5,992 bases of DNA from Acidobacteriota bacterium (GTDB lineage Bacteria; Acidobacteriota; Terriglobia; Terriglobales; Acidobacteriaceae). Shown piece by piece: positions 1 to 4,481 of this stretch. The translations under genes and the position numbers were made by a program. The stretch lies in the NCBI GenBank assembly GCA_003225595.1, contig QIAR01000326.1, positions 1 through 5,992 on the forward strand. Direction: 5' to 3'. Position 1 is the first letter of the stretch. Each line of letters starts with the position of its first letter. The notes below the pieces were generated by a model. The model saw only the letters and a list, made by a program, of their open reading frames with translations, was not told the DNA's origin and ran no database searches.

Positions 1-1013
1 TAGGCAGCCTTGACCGGTTCGCGTGTGGCGAAATCCACTGATTGCAGAGGACGGCGCAAGGTTGAAATTGGCTTGAGGTAGCTACGCACTCGAATGTCCT
101 CGCCGTTCGAGACTCCGCCCTCAATGCCGCCAGCGTTGTTGCGAGCTCGTGTGAAACCACTAAATCCCGTCTGCATCGCGTATCCTATTTCATCATGCAC
201 CAATGAGCCGGGGGAAGCGGCGGCTGTTACGCCTGTGCCAATCTCCACCGCTTTCACTGCCTGCAATGACATGAGAGCCCCGGCGAGCAGGGCGTCGAGG
301 CGCTCGTCCCACTGCGCGTACGTTCCAAGTCCTGGCGGTACATTGTGCGCGACCACTTCGAAAACACCACCCACTGAATCGCCGGTTTTCAGCACCTTGT
401 CCACTTCTTCTTTCATGCGCTGCTCGGCTTCTGGGTCGGCGCAATTCAGCAAAATCTCCTCCCGGTCGCACAGGGGCCGAATCTGCTCCCAGGGAACTTC
501 TTTTTCTCCTAGCGACGCCCCCCCTACAGCGGTCACATGGCTGGCCACCTCAATCCCTAATTCTCGCAAGAAGAGCTTGGCCACGGCGCCGACTGCGACC
601 CGGGCAGCCGACTCCCTGGCCGAGGCGCGCTCGAGAACATAGCGGGCCTCAGGAAAGTTGTACTTCAAAGCGCCCGCCAGGTCCGCATGGCCGGGACGGG
701 GCGAGCCTACCCGCTTGTGCTTGGCCGGGTCGCCCTCGGCCACCGGCAGCGACTCCTGCCAGTTATCCCAGTCCTTATTTTCCAACAAGATGGCAACCGG
801 TGAGCCGATGGTCTTACCTTGCCGCACACCCGAAAGGATGTGTGCGGTGTCACGCTCGATCTTCATCCGCCCACCGCGGCCGTATCCCTGTTGTCGTCGC
901 CATAACTCATGGTCGAGAAACGCCTGTTCGATTCGTATCCCGGCAGGCAGGCCGGAAAGAAACGCCACCAGCGCCTCGCCATGGGATTCCCCTGCCGTAA
1001 AATAGCGCAACAT
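1..1013 (-). CDS. aroC: Chorismate synthase, 3' end cut by window edge
   Basis: Catalyses the last shikimate-pathway step in the cytoplasm: 5-enolpyruvylshikimate-3-phosphate loses phosphate to give chorismate, using reduced FMN, and chorismate feeds aromatic amino acid, folate and quinone synthesis. The reverse-strand reading gives 337 residues with no stop before the edge. Family signatures are intact: GESHG at residues 8-12 including the conserved His11, the GRGGRM stretch near residues 44-49, GSPRPGHAD near 100, RASARESAAR near 127-136, and a SVDFATREPVKAA stretch where the window ends. About 20-50 C-terminal residues are missing compared with the usual 360-390. The ATG at 1011-1013 is chosen because it puts GESHG at the standard distance from the N terminus. 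No clear Shine-Dalgarno sequence precedes it, and the frame stays open upstream without a family-like extension. It is divergent from the response regulator gene. The assignment is secure. Confidence 0.97.
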   Translation of the reverse strand, partial: MLRYFTAGESHGEALVAFLSGLPAGIRIEQAFLDHELWRRQQGYGRGGRMKIERDTAHILSGVRQGKTIGSPVAILLENKDWDNWQESLPVAEGDPAKHKRVGSPRPGHADLAGALKYNFPEARYVLERASARESAARVAVGAVAKLFLRELGIEVASHVTAVGGASLGEKEVPWEQIRPLCDREEILLNCADPEAEQRMKEEVDKVLKTGDSVGGVFEVVAHNVPPGLGTYAQWDERLDALLAGALMSLQAVKAVEIGTGVTAAASPGSLVHDEIGYAMQTGFSGFTRARNNAGGIEGGVSNGEDIRVRSYLKPISTLRRPLQSVDFATREPVKAA

Positions 1014-1039
1014 GAAGTCTGGATTGTATCCGATGACGC

Positions 1040-1053
1040 GGGTCAATTGACCC
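1040..1053. promoter_or_regulatory. 14-bp perfect palindrome upstream of aroC
   Basis: The sequence GGGTCAATTGACCC is identical to its own reverse complement and lies 27-40 bp before the aroC start codon. It is a plausible operator for a dimeric regulator, or a hairpin in the aroC leader. No matching regulator family can be named from sequence alone, and a palindrome of this length can also arise by chance. Confidence 0.3.
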
Positions 1054-1093
1054 ACATCAGTGGCAACTATCTGCCGAATTCTATGTTCTGGAT

Positions 1094-1123
1094 TTGGCGA
1101 GGCGCGGTCAGAACCTGTAGAAT
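1094..1123 (+). promoter_or_regulatory. Candidate sigma70-type promoter for the response regulator gene
   Basis: TTGGCG at 1094-1099 and TAGAAT at 1118-1123 are separated by 18 bp, which is compatible with a housekeeping promoter reading towards the response regulator about 95 bp downstream. The -35 box matches the consensus only partly and no transcription start is known, so this is tentative. Confidence 0.28.
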
Positions 1124-1140
1124 GCCCCTTTAACTACAGG
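1114..1140. promoter_or_regulatory. 7-bp inverted repeat overlapping the candidate -10 box
   Basis: CCTGTAG at 1114-1120 and CTACAGG at 1134-1140 are perfect reverse complements around a 13-nt spacer. The left arm overlaps the candidate -10 hexamer of the response regulator promoter, so a protein bound here could repress or autoregulate that gene. That role is inference. In RNA it would be a small hairpin without a U-tract, so a terminator is unlikely. Confidence 0.3.
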
Positions 1141-1205
1141 CATTTTCAATCCGCCACTGGCGTTGGCTCGCGAGCAGTGCAATTCCGTAGTTCTCTGGCC
1201 GTTGG

Positions 1206-1210
1206 GGAGG
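1206..1210 (+). promoter_or_regulatory. Ribosome binding site that fixes the GTG start of the response regulator
   Basis: GGAGG lies within a GGGGAGGAGGAG purine run, 7 nt before the GTG at 1218. This strong Shine-Dalgarno match supports GTG 1218 as the start. It gives a 16-residue leader before the receiver domain. Confidence 0.75.
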
Positions 1211-1217
1211 AGGAGTT

Positions 1218-1919
1218 GTGTCTTTTAACCAGGGAGTTGCTACCAAAACAGGACTTGGCAGCCGGATTCGCTGTGTAGTGGTGGATGACCACGCTTTGCT
1301 GCGTCAAGGAGTGCGCCGGCTGTTAGAGGATGAGCCGGACTTCGAGGTCGTGGATGAAGCCAGCAACGGCACTGAAGCATTGAAGATGGCGCTGCAGCAT
1401 CGGCCGGACTTGGTGTTGATGGATATTGGTATGCCGGGGCCATCCTCGTTCGAAACCGCAAGGTCCATCGTGAAAGGCTGTCCGCAAACCAAACTTGTAT
1501 TTCTCACCATGCATGAAGATGAAGAGTACGTCGTGCAAGCCTTGCAGGCTGGAGCTGCAGGATATTTGCTGAAAGACACTCCCGCCTGGAAACTCATCAG
1601 CTCACTTCGCGAAGTCCACCAAGGTGGGAGATGCCTGAGTCCCGAACTGCTCGGCAAGCTGGTCGACGACTTTCGCAGTCGCGAGGACAGTCACGTGCGC
1701 CCGCGCAACTCCACGTTGACCCCGCGCGAACGGGAAATAATGAAATTGCTTGCCGAGGGCAATACCGTCCGAAGCATCGCAGGAATATTGGGGGTGAGTA
1801 TCAAGACCGTGGAGGCGCACAAATTCAATCTCATGCGAAAACTTGATATTCACAACAAAGCGCAACTCGTAACCTGCGCGATCCAAAAGAAAATTGTAAA
1901 GATGCCGATGCCGGCCTAA
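1218..1919 (+). CDS. NarL/FixJ-family response regulator, receiver plus LuxR-type HTH
   Basis: A cytoplasmic two-component transcription factor of 233 residues, the normal size for the family. The receiver domain (about residues 17-132) has the acidic pair Asp23-Asp24 in VVVDDHALLRQG, phosphoacceptor Asp69 in LMDIGMPG, switch Thr97 in FLTMHEDEE and conserved Lys119 in LLKD. The C-terminal LuxR-type HTH (about 165-227) begins LTPREREIMKLLAEG and contains the recognition-helix stretch VSIKTVEAHKFNLMRKL. A Ser (77) sits where most relatives have Gly after the MP loop. The start is GTG, with a good ribosome binding site. No histidine kinase is encoded in the window, so it is an orphan here and its signal and targets are unknown. 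The dyad in its promoter region might be an autoregulatory site. Confidence 0.95.
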   Translation: MSFNQGVATKTGLGSRIRCVVVDDHALLRQGVRRLLEDEPDFEVVDEASNGTEALKMALQHRPDLVLMDIGMPGPSSFETARSIVKGCPQTKLVFLTMHEDEEYVVQALQAGAAGYLLKDTPAWKLISSLREVHQGGRCLSPELLGKLVDDFRSREDSHVRPRNSTLTPREREIMKLLAEGNTVRSIAGILGVSIKTVEAHKFNLMRKLDIHNKAQLVTCAIQKKIVKMPMPA

Positions 1920-1933
1920 TCTAGGCTAAGGCC
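1913..1933. terminator. Weak dyad at the convergent gene ends
   Basis: GGCCT at 1913-1917 and AGGCC at 1929-1933 form a 5-bp inverted repeat spanning the stop codons of the response regulator and the convergent secreted-protein gene, which are only 6 bp apart. The stem is short and no T-tract follows on either strand, so this is a weak candidate for a shared terminator. Confidence 0.18.
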
Positions 1934-2303
1934 TCACCTTGGTGCGCCTGACGATGTAGGTCATGATTTCACCGTAAGATGTCTTCAGAAACATCTTCCG
2001 TTTTTCCAGGGGCACCTCGATCGGCTGACCGATCTTCCACTCTACGGGAAGTGCGGACGGCTGGATTATGGGTGTGTAATCGGTAATGTAGGTCTCATTC
2101 CCCATCCGAATCCGCAATTCGTAGGTTTCTGTTTCGGAGTATGTGACCACCACATCCCAGAGATAGCTTCGTGGGACCGTAGCAATTTTCTTTTGGATCT
2201 CGAGCAGAACCGCGGTCCCATACGGGTGCTCGGCAAAAACCAGCGATGAGAGAAAGCATCCGAGCGAGCCGAATGCGAGAAGCAGCGAACGAATCTTCTT
2301 CAT
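1926..2303 (-). CDS. Small exported protein of unknown function
   Basis: The product has 125 residues. Residues 1-24 look like a Sec signal peptide: MKKIR, a hydrophobic core of about 15 residues, and LVFA followed by Glu25, so cleavage after Ala24 is likely. A Cys at residue 16 sits in SLGC, but the -3 position is not lipobox-like and hydrophobic residues continue after it, so a lipoprotein is less likely. The mature part of about 100 residues is rich in aromatic and beta-branched residues (for example VVVTYSETETYELRI, MGNETYITDYTPII), which suggests a small beta-rich domain. I do not recognise the family. The ATG at 2301-2303 is chosen because it starts the signal peptide; the frame extends 57 codons upstream, but that part lacks protein-like character. 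No Shine-Dalgarno sequence is apparent. It ends 6 bp from the convergent response regulator gene. Confidence 0.75.
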   Translation of the reverse strand: MKKIRSLLLAFGSLGCFLSSLVFAEHPYGTAVLLEIQKKIATVPRSYLWDVVVTYSETETYELRIRMGNETYITDYTPIIQPSALPVEWKIGQPIEVPLEKRKMFLKTSYGEIMTYIVRRTKVRP

Positions 2304-2378
2304 GGAGAGGCTGACGAGGTAAGCGGTCTTCTCAAGTGTGCTTGCCTTGCCGCGATCTGGAGCGGCGAGACTGAAAGA

Positions 2379-2403
2379 GGGAACGGGCTGCTTTTCCGTT
2401 CCC
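2379..2403 (-). terminator. Probable intrinsic terminator of the 81-residue protein gene
   Basis: An 8-bp perfect stem, GGGAACGG at 2379-2386 paired with CCGTTCCC at 2396-2403, encloses a 9-nt loop. Read on the minus strand it lies about 75 nt beyond the stop of the 81-residue gene, and TCTTTC follows the stem. The tail is only moderately U-rich. The position between two same-strand genes suggests they are separate transcription units. Confidence 0.42.
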
Positions 2404-2478
2404 ATGCTAAACGACAGACGACGTTGACGAGTCGAACGACACGAGCTACCGATAAAGCTCTGGCACCGGCTCAATCAG

Positions 2479-2724
2479 TCATCGCGTTGCCGCTTTACTC
2501 TGCCTTATTTTCGCCCAGCGTGCTCTCTGGGCGGCCGCGATCCGCTTTCTTGCCGCAACTGACAATCTGCGTCGTGGCCAGCGTGCGCCGTGAGCCGCAG
2601 CTTTGTGATTTCGTCCTGTTAAACTCCGTATGGCGACGATGGCATTTTCCAGCCGATTTAGTTCCCGCTGGACGCGACTACGCTCTTCCTGCAACTCAGC
2701 TACTATTCGTTGGAAGTTCCGCAT
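2479..2724 (-). CDS. Small coiled-coil protein with basic C-terminal tail, function unknown
   Basis: The product has 81 residues in two parts. Residues 3-35 (FQRIVAELQEERSRVQRELN onward) have the charged heptad pattern of a coiled coil, so dimerisation is likely. After a short linker, residues 50-75 are very basic and carry the pattern RRRLSVAARKRIAAAQRARW. I recall this tail motif from many small hypothetical proteins of Acidobacteriota and similar bacteria; it looks suited to contacting nucleic acid, but no function is established to my knowledge. The start at 2722-2724 is preferred over an upstream ATG at 2805 because GAGGGGG lies 5 nt before it and the coiled coil begins at once. It is transcribed away from the two-helix membrane protein gene, from the AT-rich spacer 2725-2979. 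A hairpin terminator follows the gene. Confidence 0.8.
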   Translation of the reverse strand: MRNFQRIVAELQEERSRVQRELNRLENAIVAIRSLTGRNHKAAAHGARWPRRRLSVAARKRIAAAQRARWAKIRQSKAATR

Positions 2725-2729
2725 GTTAT

Positions 2730-2736
2730 CCCCCTC
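2730..2736 (-). promoter_or_regulatory. Ribosome binding site deciding the start of the 81-residue protein
   Basis: On the minus strand GAGGGGG stands 5 nt before ATG 2722-2724. It supports this internal start rather than the longer 108-codon frame that begins at 2805. Confidence 0.6.
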
Positions 2737-2860
2737 GTGGACGATTCTAGCAAAGCATTGCGGACTCGTGAGATCGAAACATCCTTCGGGCGCGACGAGG
2801 CGCAAAGTGAGTTCTATAGCTGGTGAAACGACCTACTAAAAAAATGGCACACCGATAAAA

Positions 2861-2875
2861 ATAATGCATTATAAT
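2861..2875. promoter_or_regulatory. AT-rich divergent promoter region with 12-bp palindrome and TATAAT
   Basis: ATAATGCATTAT at 2861-2872 is a perfect palindrome. It overlaps a consensus TATAAT at 2870-2875 on the plus strand, and a TATAAT also reads on the minus strand at 2873-2868. The surrounding 2836-2878 stretch is strikingly AT-rich against a GC-rich background. It sits between the divergent 81-residue and membrane-protein genes, so one or both -10 boxes could serve them. I find no good -35 box at 16-18 bp on either strand, so promoter use is uncertain. Confidence 0.35.
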
Positions 2876-2979
2876 CACGCATCCTTTTCCAAGAATGTGA
2901 TGGCCGTCACTGAGTAGCGCCATTTCCGTGGCGAGCATAGTGACAAGCAGAGGGACGTTTTTACTCTGGTGCTGCAAAA

Positions 2980-3207
2980 TTGATGACTATGGAACGGTTA
3001 ACTCTTCCGCTTGTTATCCAACTGTGTTTGGCATTTGGGATAGCCGGGCTCCTCTGGCCAGAGAAGCTCAAGCCAGTTTTTGAAACGTTGATGTTCCCCT
3101 GGTTCCCAACTTATCGCGCACTCCGAAACCACAGCGTTGCCGCGATCTTGTTATCGGTGGTGCTCTTCGTTGTCTTTGTCGCTCGATTTCACCCGGGAGT
3201 CCGATAG
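2980..3207 (+). CDS. Small two-helix membrane protein, function unknown
   Basis: The product has 75 residues with two clear membrane segments. The first is about residues 9-26 (LPLVIQLCLAFGIAGLLW). The second is about 53-70 (VAAILLSVVLFVVFVARF). Between them is a loop of about 26 residues, WPEKLKPVFETLMFPWFPTY plus RALRNHS, rich in Pro and Trp. A hairpin topology in the inner membrane is expected. I do not recognise a named family. Three in-frame ATGs (2980, 2983, 2989) compete and none has a Shine-Dalgarno sequence; the first is given here and the choice changes only 1-3 residues. The clean hydrophobic pattern and the AT-rich promoter-like spacer upstream argue that the gene is real. It converges on the DUF507 gene, 137 bp between stop codons, where I see no convincing terminator. 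Confidence 0.62.
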   Translation: MMTMERLTLPLVIQLCLAFGIAGLLWPEKLKPVFETLMFPWFPTYRALRNHSVAAILLSVVLFVVFVARFHPGVR

Positions 3208-3344
3208 GTGTTGGCAGCCTTCCCCGAAGTCAGCCAGTCCGCACCGTGAACTCATCGTCGGGGGAATAGGAATTCGAATATTCAAATGGTGTGGAAGGGA
3301 ACAGACAATAGCAGGGTTGGGCCCACTAACTCGACAGTTACGGG

Positions 3345-3623
3345 CTACAAGACAGCTTTGTACTTGCGCACCAGTTCGCTTTTCACTTTGCGGAACATCT
3401 CCTGGTAATTTGCGCCGGTTCTCTGCATTTCATCCGAATAGGCCTCGAGAATTACGCGAACTTCATCGTTGATGCGGTCTTCGAGCGAGAGTTCATCCAT
3501 CAGCGCCGCGTTCACTTTCCCAGTGACGGCGGGGACGTCCTTGGTCTCGATGAACTCGCCGGAGATGAGTTTTTTGGTAATTTCGCGGGCCAAATAGCCC
3601 ACATATTCTCTGGAGAAGAGCAT
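3345..3623 (-). CDS. DUF507 family protein
   Basis: The product has 92 residues, the usual size for one DUF507 unit. It shows the family layout: N-terminal MLFSREYVGYLAREITKKLI, a central DELSLEDRINDEVRVILEAY segment and a C-terminal SDEMQRTGANYQEMFRKVKS helix. The protein appears wholly helical, charged and cytoplasmic, with no signal peptide or membrane segment. The family occurs in thermophiles, Deltaproteobacteria and Acidobacteriota, and no biochemical role is established as far as I know. ATG 3621-3623 is chosen because it matches the family N terminus; there is no clear Shine-Dalgarno sequence. It is divergent from the acidic 158-residue protein gene, and the left heptamer array lies 52-72 bp before its start codon, where it could overlap the promoter. 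Family assignment rests on recalled motifs. Confidence 0.9.
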   Translation of the reverse strand: MLFSREYVGYLAREITKKLISGEFIETKDVPAVTGKVNAALMDELSLEDRINDEVRVILEAYSDEMQRTGANYQEMFRKVKSELVRKYKAVL

Positions 3624-3672
3624 GGCTGCTGATAGGTAGCCTGGTGCAAAAAAGATAGTCTAGCACAGCGAA

Positions 3673-3802
3673 AGCATTCAGCACTCAGCCGTCAGTCAAA
3701 CCGTGAATGCGGACTGCAGGAGGAACTCCGCTAGCTCTTAAGAAAGTCCGATTGCTTGCATGGCAGATGGGTGGGCCTGCTGAATACTGAGTGCTGAATG
3801 CT
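3673..3802. repeat. 130-bp element bounded by a perfect 16-bp inverted repeat
   Basis: The arm at 3673-3688 (AGCATTCAGCACTCAG) is the exact reverse complement of the arm at 3787-3802. Between them, CGGACT at 3710-3715 and AGTCCG at 3745-3750 give a nested dyad, so the whole stretch could fold as a long imperfect hairpin. It lies entirely between divergent genes and contains no open frame of its own. A MITE-like or REP-like element is possible, but I see no target-site duplication at the outer edges. The arms are themselves made of heptamer repeats, which gives an alternative origin. Confidence 0.6.
3675..3695 (-). repeat. Left heptanucleotide array, three units
   Basis: Three contiguous 7-mers CATTCAG, CACTCAG and CCGTCAG follow the pattern C-N-N-TCAG, the reverse complement of CTGANNG. 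The run is in the opposite orientation to the right array and lies upstream of the DUF507 gene. The short length leaves some room for chance, but the match to the right array is strong. Confidence 0.6.
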
Positions 3803-3807
3803 GATTG
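3780..3807 (+). repeat. Right heptanucleotide array, four units
   Basis: Four contiguous 7-mers CTGAATA, CTGAGTG, CTGAATG and CTGATTG share the core CTGA at positions 1-4 of every unit. The order CTGAGTG then CTGAATG is the same as in the reverse complement of the left array. Reading through this array gives an open frame starting with GTG at 3791, which is repeat sequence and not a credible N terminus. Confidence 0.65.
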
Positions 3808-3814
3808 CTTTTGC

Positions 3815-3845
3815 AGTGCCGATCCCCCATCCTGGAATCGGTGCT
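3815..3845 (+). promoter_or_regulatory. Hairpin followed by a pyrimidine tract upstream of the acidic protein gene
   Basis: AGTGCCGAT at 3815-3823 pairs with ATCGGTGCT at 3837-3845 over 9 positions, two of them G-U wobbles, with a 13-nt loop, and TTCTCTTCTACT follows. Because the wobbles help only in RNA, it may act as a transcript hairpin, either an end signal for transcripts entering from the left or an attenuator. No gene on the plus strand ends just before it, so its role is unclear. Confidence 0.28.
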
Positions 3846-3877
3846 TTCTCTTCTACTCACTCTCTCCCCAAAAAGTT

Positions 3878-3900
3878 TACAATGCTCGAATAGCACGAGC
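3878..3900 (+). promoter_or_regulatory. Candidate -10 box and small hairpin just before the acidic protein gene
   Basis: TACAAT at 3878-3883 is a fair -10 hexamer but has no good -35 partner. It is followed directly by GCTCG (3884-3888) and CGAGC (3896-3900), a 5-bp hairpin ending 7 nt before the ATG at 3908. If transcription starts just after the box, the leader would be very short and partly folded. The evidence is weak. Confidence 0.2.
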
Positions 3901-3907
3901 CTCCAAT

Positions 3908-4384
3908 ATGTCAACTGCCCTTGACGACCTTACTGGCCTCAAAGACGACATGACTGCCTTTGTGGAAGGCCACGGCATGCGCCGCTTCCACGGCTATGTG
4001 GACTACGACGAAGTGCAGAGTGTAATGTGGGACTCCAATGACAATCCCGAAGCCTGGAAAGACTTTGTCGAGCTAGCTAAAGCCTCTGGAGCGCCGTTCC
4101 TGACCATGCACGCGTGGGTACTGAAACGCGAGGACATGGAGGAAATGATTCGACGCCTATCCACTGCCGAGTACACCAATGACGACGACGTGGAAGACGC
4201 TCGCTGGCTCCGAACCTACATCGGCAAGACTGGATTTGTGCAACTCGGCTGGCCGCACCAAGGATGCATGTTTCTCTACGAGGCCAGCACCGAGTGGTAC
4301 GACCGGTACCAGCACCTCCTTGAAATGAGCGAAGACTTCAGCGGAATCACCATTGATGAACCTGATGAGGACGACGAACCGTAG
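3908..4384 (+). CDS. Acidic cytoplasmic protein of unknown function
   Basis: The product has 158 residues, with no signal peptide or membrane segment. It is strongly acidic, ending in ITIDEPDEDDEP, and rich in aromatics: HGYVDYDEVQSVMWDSND at 28-45, APFLTMHAWVL at 62-72, and TGFVQLGWPHQGCMFLYEAS at 108-127. The mixture of predicted helices (WKDFVELAKA, REDMEEMIRRL, EWYDRYQHLLEM) and a strand-like centre suggests a compact alpha/beta fold. I do not recognise the family and see no catalytic signature. ATG 3908 is preferred over the GTG at 3791, whose N-terminal extension translates the heptamer repeat and hairpin. No Shine-Dalgarno sequence is visible (CCTCC precedes the ATG). It is followed after 97 bp by recJ on the same strand, so co-transcription is possible. 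Confidence 0.82.
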   Translation: MSTALDDLTGLKDDMTAFVEGHGMRRFHGYVDYDEVQSVMWDSNDNPEAWKDFVELAKASGAPFLTMHAWVLKREDMEEMIRRLSTAEYTNDDDVEDARWLRTYIGKTGFVQLGWPHQGCMFLYEASTEWYDRYQHLLEMSEDFSGITIDEPDEDDEP

Positions 4385-4405
4385 TCGGTGGGGCTCCTTT
4401 GACTT

Positions 4406-4420
4406 GGCTCAGGACGAGCC
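4406..4420 (+). terminator. Weak hairpin between the acidic protein gene and recJ
   Basis: GGCTC at 4406-4410 and GAGCC at 4416-4420 form a perfect 5-bp stem with a 5-nt loop, 22 nt after the stop codon of the acidic protein gene. TCTCCC follows instead of a T-run. A weak terminator or a pause site is possible, and read-through into recJ cannot be excluded. Confidence 0.2.
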
Positions 4421-4481
4421 TCTCCCGCGAACCTCCGAGGACGCCCACCTTCCAGCGCGAAAATTATGCCTCCGGTGAATT

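Noticed and set aside
94..642. 182-codon plus-strand open frame over aroC
   Set aside because: It is antisense to intact chorismate synthase codons. Its Ser/Thr/Pro/Ala-rich low-complexity translation is typical of a shadow frame in GC-rich DNA.
1304..1657. Minus-strand 117-codon frame within the response regulator gene
   Set aside because: It lies opposite a gene with intact receiver motifs, has no recognisable domain and is a shadow of that gene.
2304..2474. N-terminal extension of the exported protein up to 2474
   Set aside because: The extra 57 residues precede a normal signal peptide, which must be N-terminal, and they translate a region containing the 2379-2403 hairpin.
2845..2867. 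Possible sigma54 promoter starting TGGCAC at 2845
   Set aside because: The GC of the -12 element would need to lie about 10 nt after the GG, but the nearest GC (2866-2867) is about 20 nt away.
2747..2977. Minus-strand 76-codon frame in the AT-rich spacer
   Set aside because: It spans the promoter-like island between divergent genes and overlaps the upstream region of the 81-residue gene. No ribosome binding site or protein-like pattern was seen.
3137..3472. Plus-strand 111-codon frame spanning the membrane-protein end and the DUF507 end
   Set aside because: It overlaps two better-supported genes in other frames and its translation is an Arg/Ser/Cys-rich mixture without domain character.
3675..3807. 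CRISPR array
   Set aside because: The repeated units are 7-mers with no spacers between them and the two runs are in opposite orientation. No cas gene is present.
3791..3907. Upstream GTG start for the acidic protein
   Set aside because: The extension would be encoded by the heptamer repeat, the 3815-3845 hairpin and the candidate -10 box. ATG 3908 begins the protein-like sequence.
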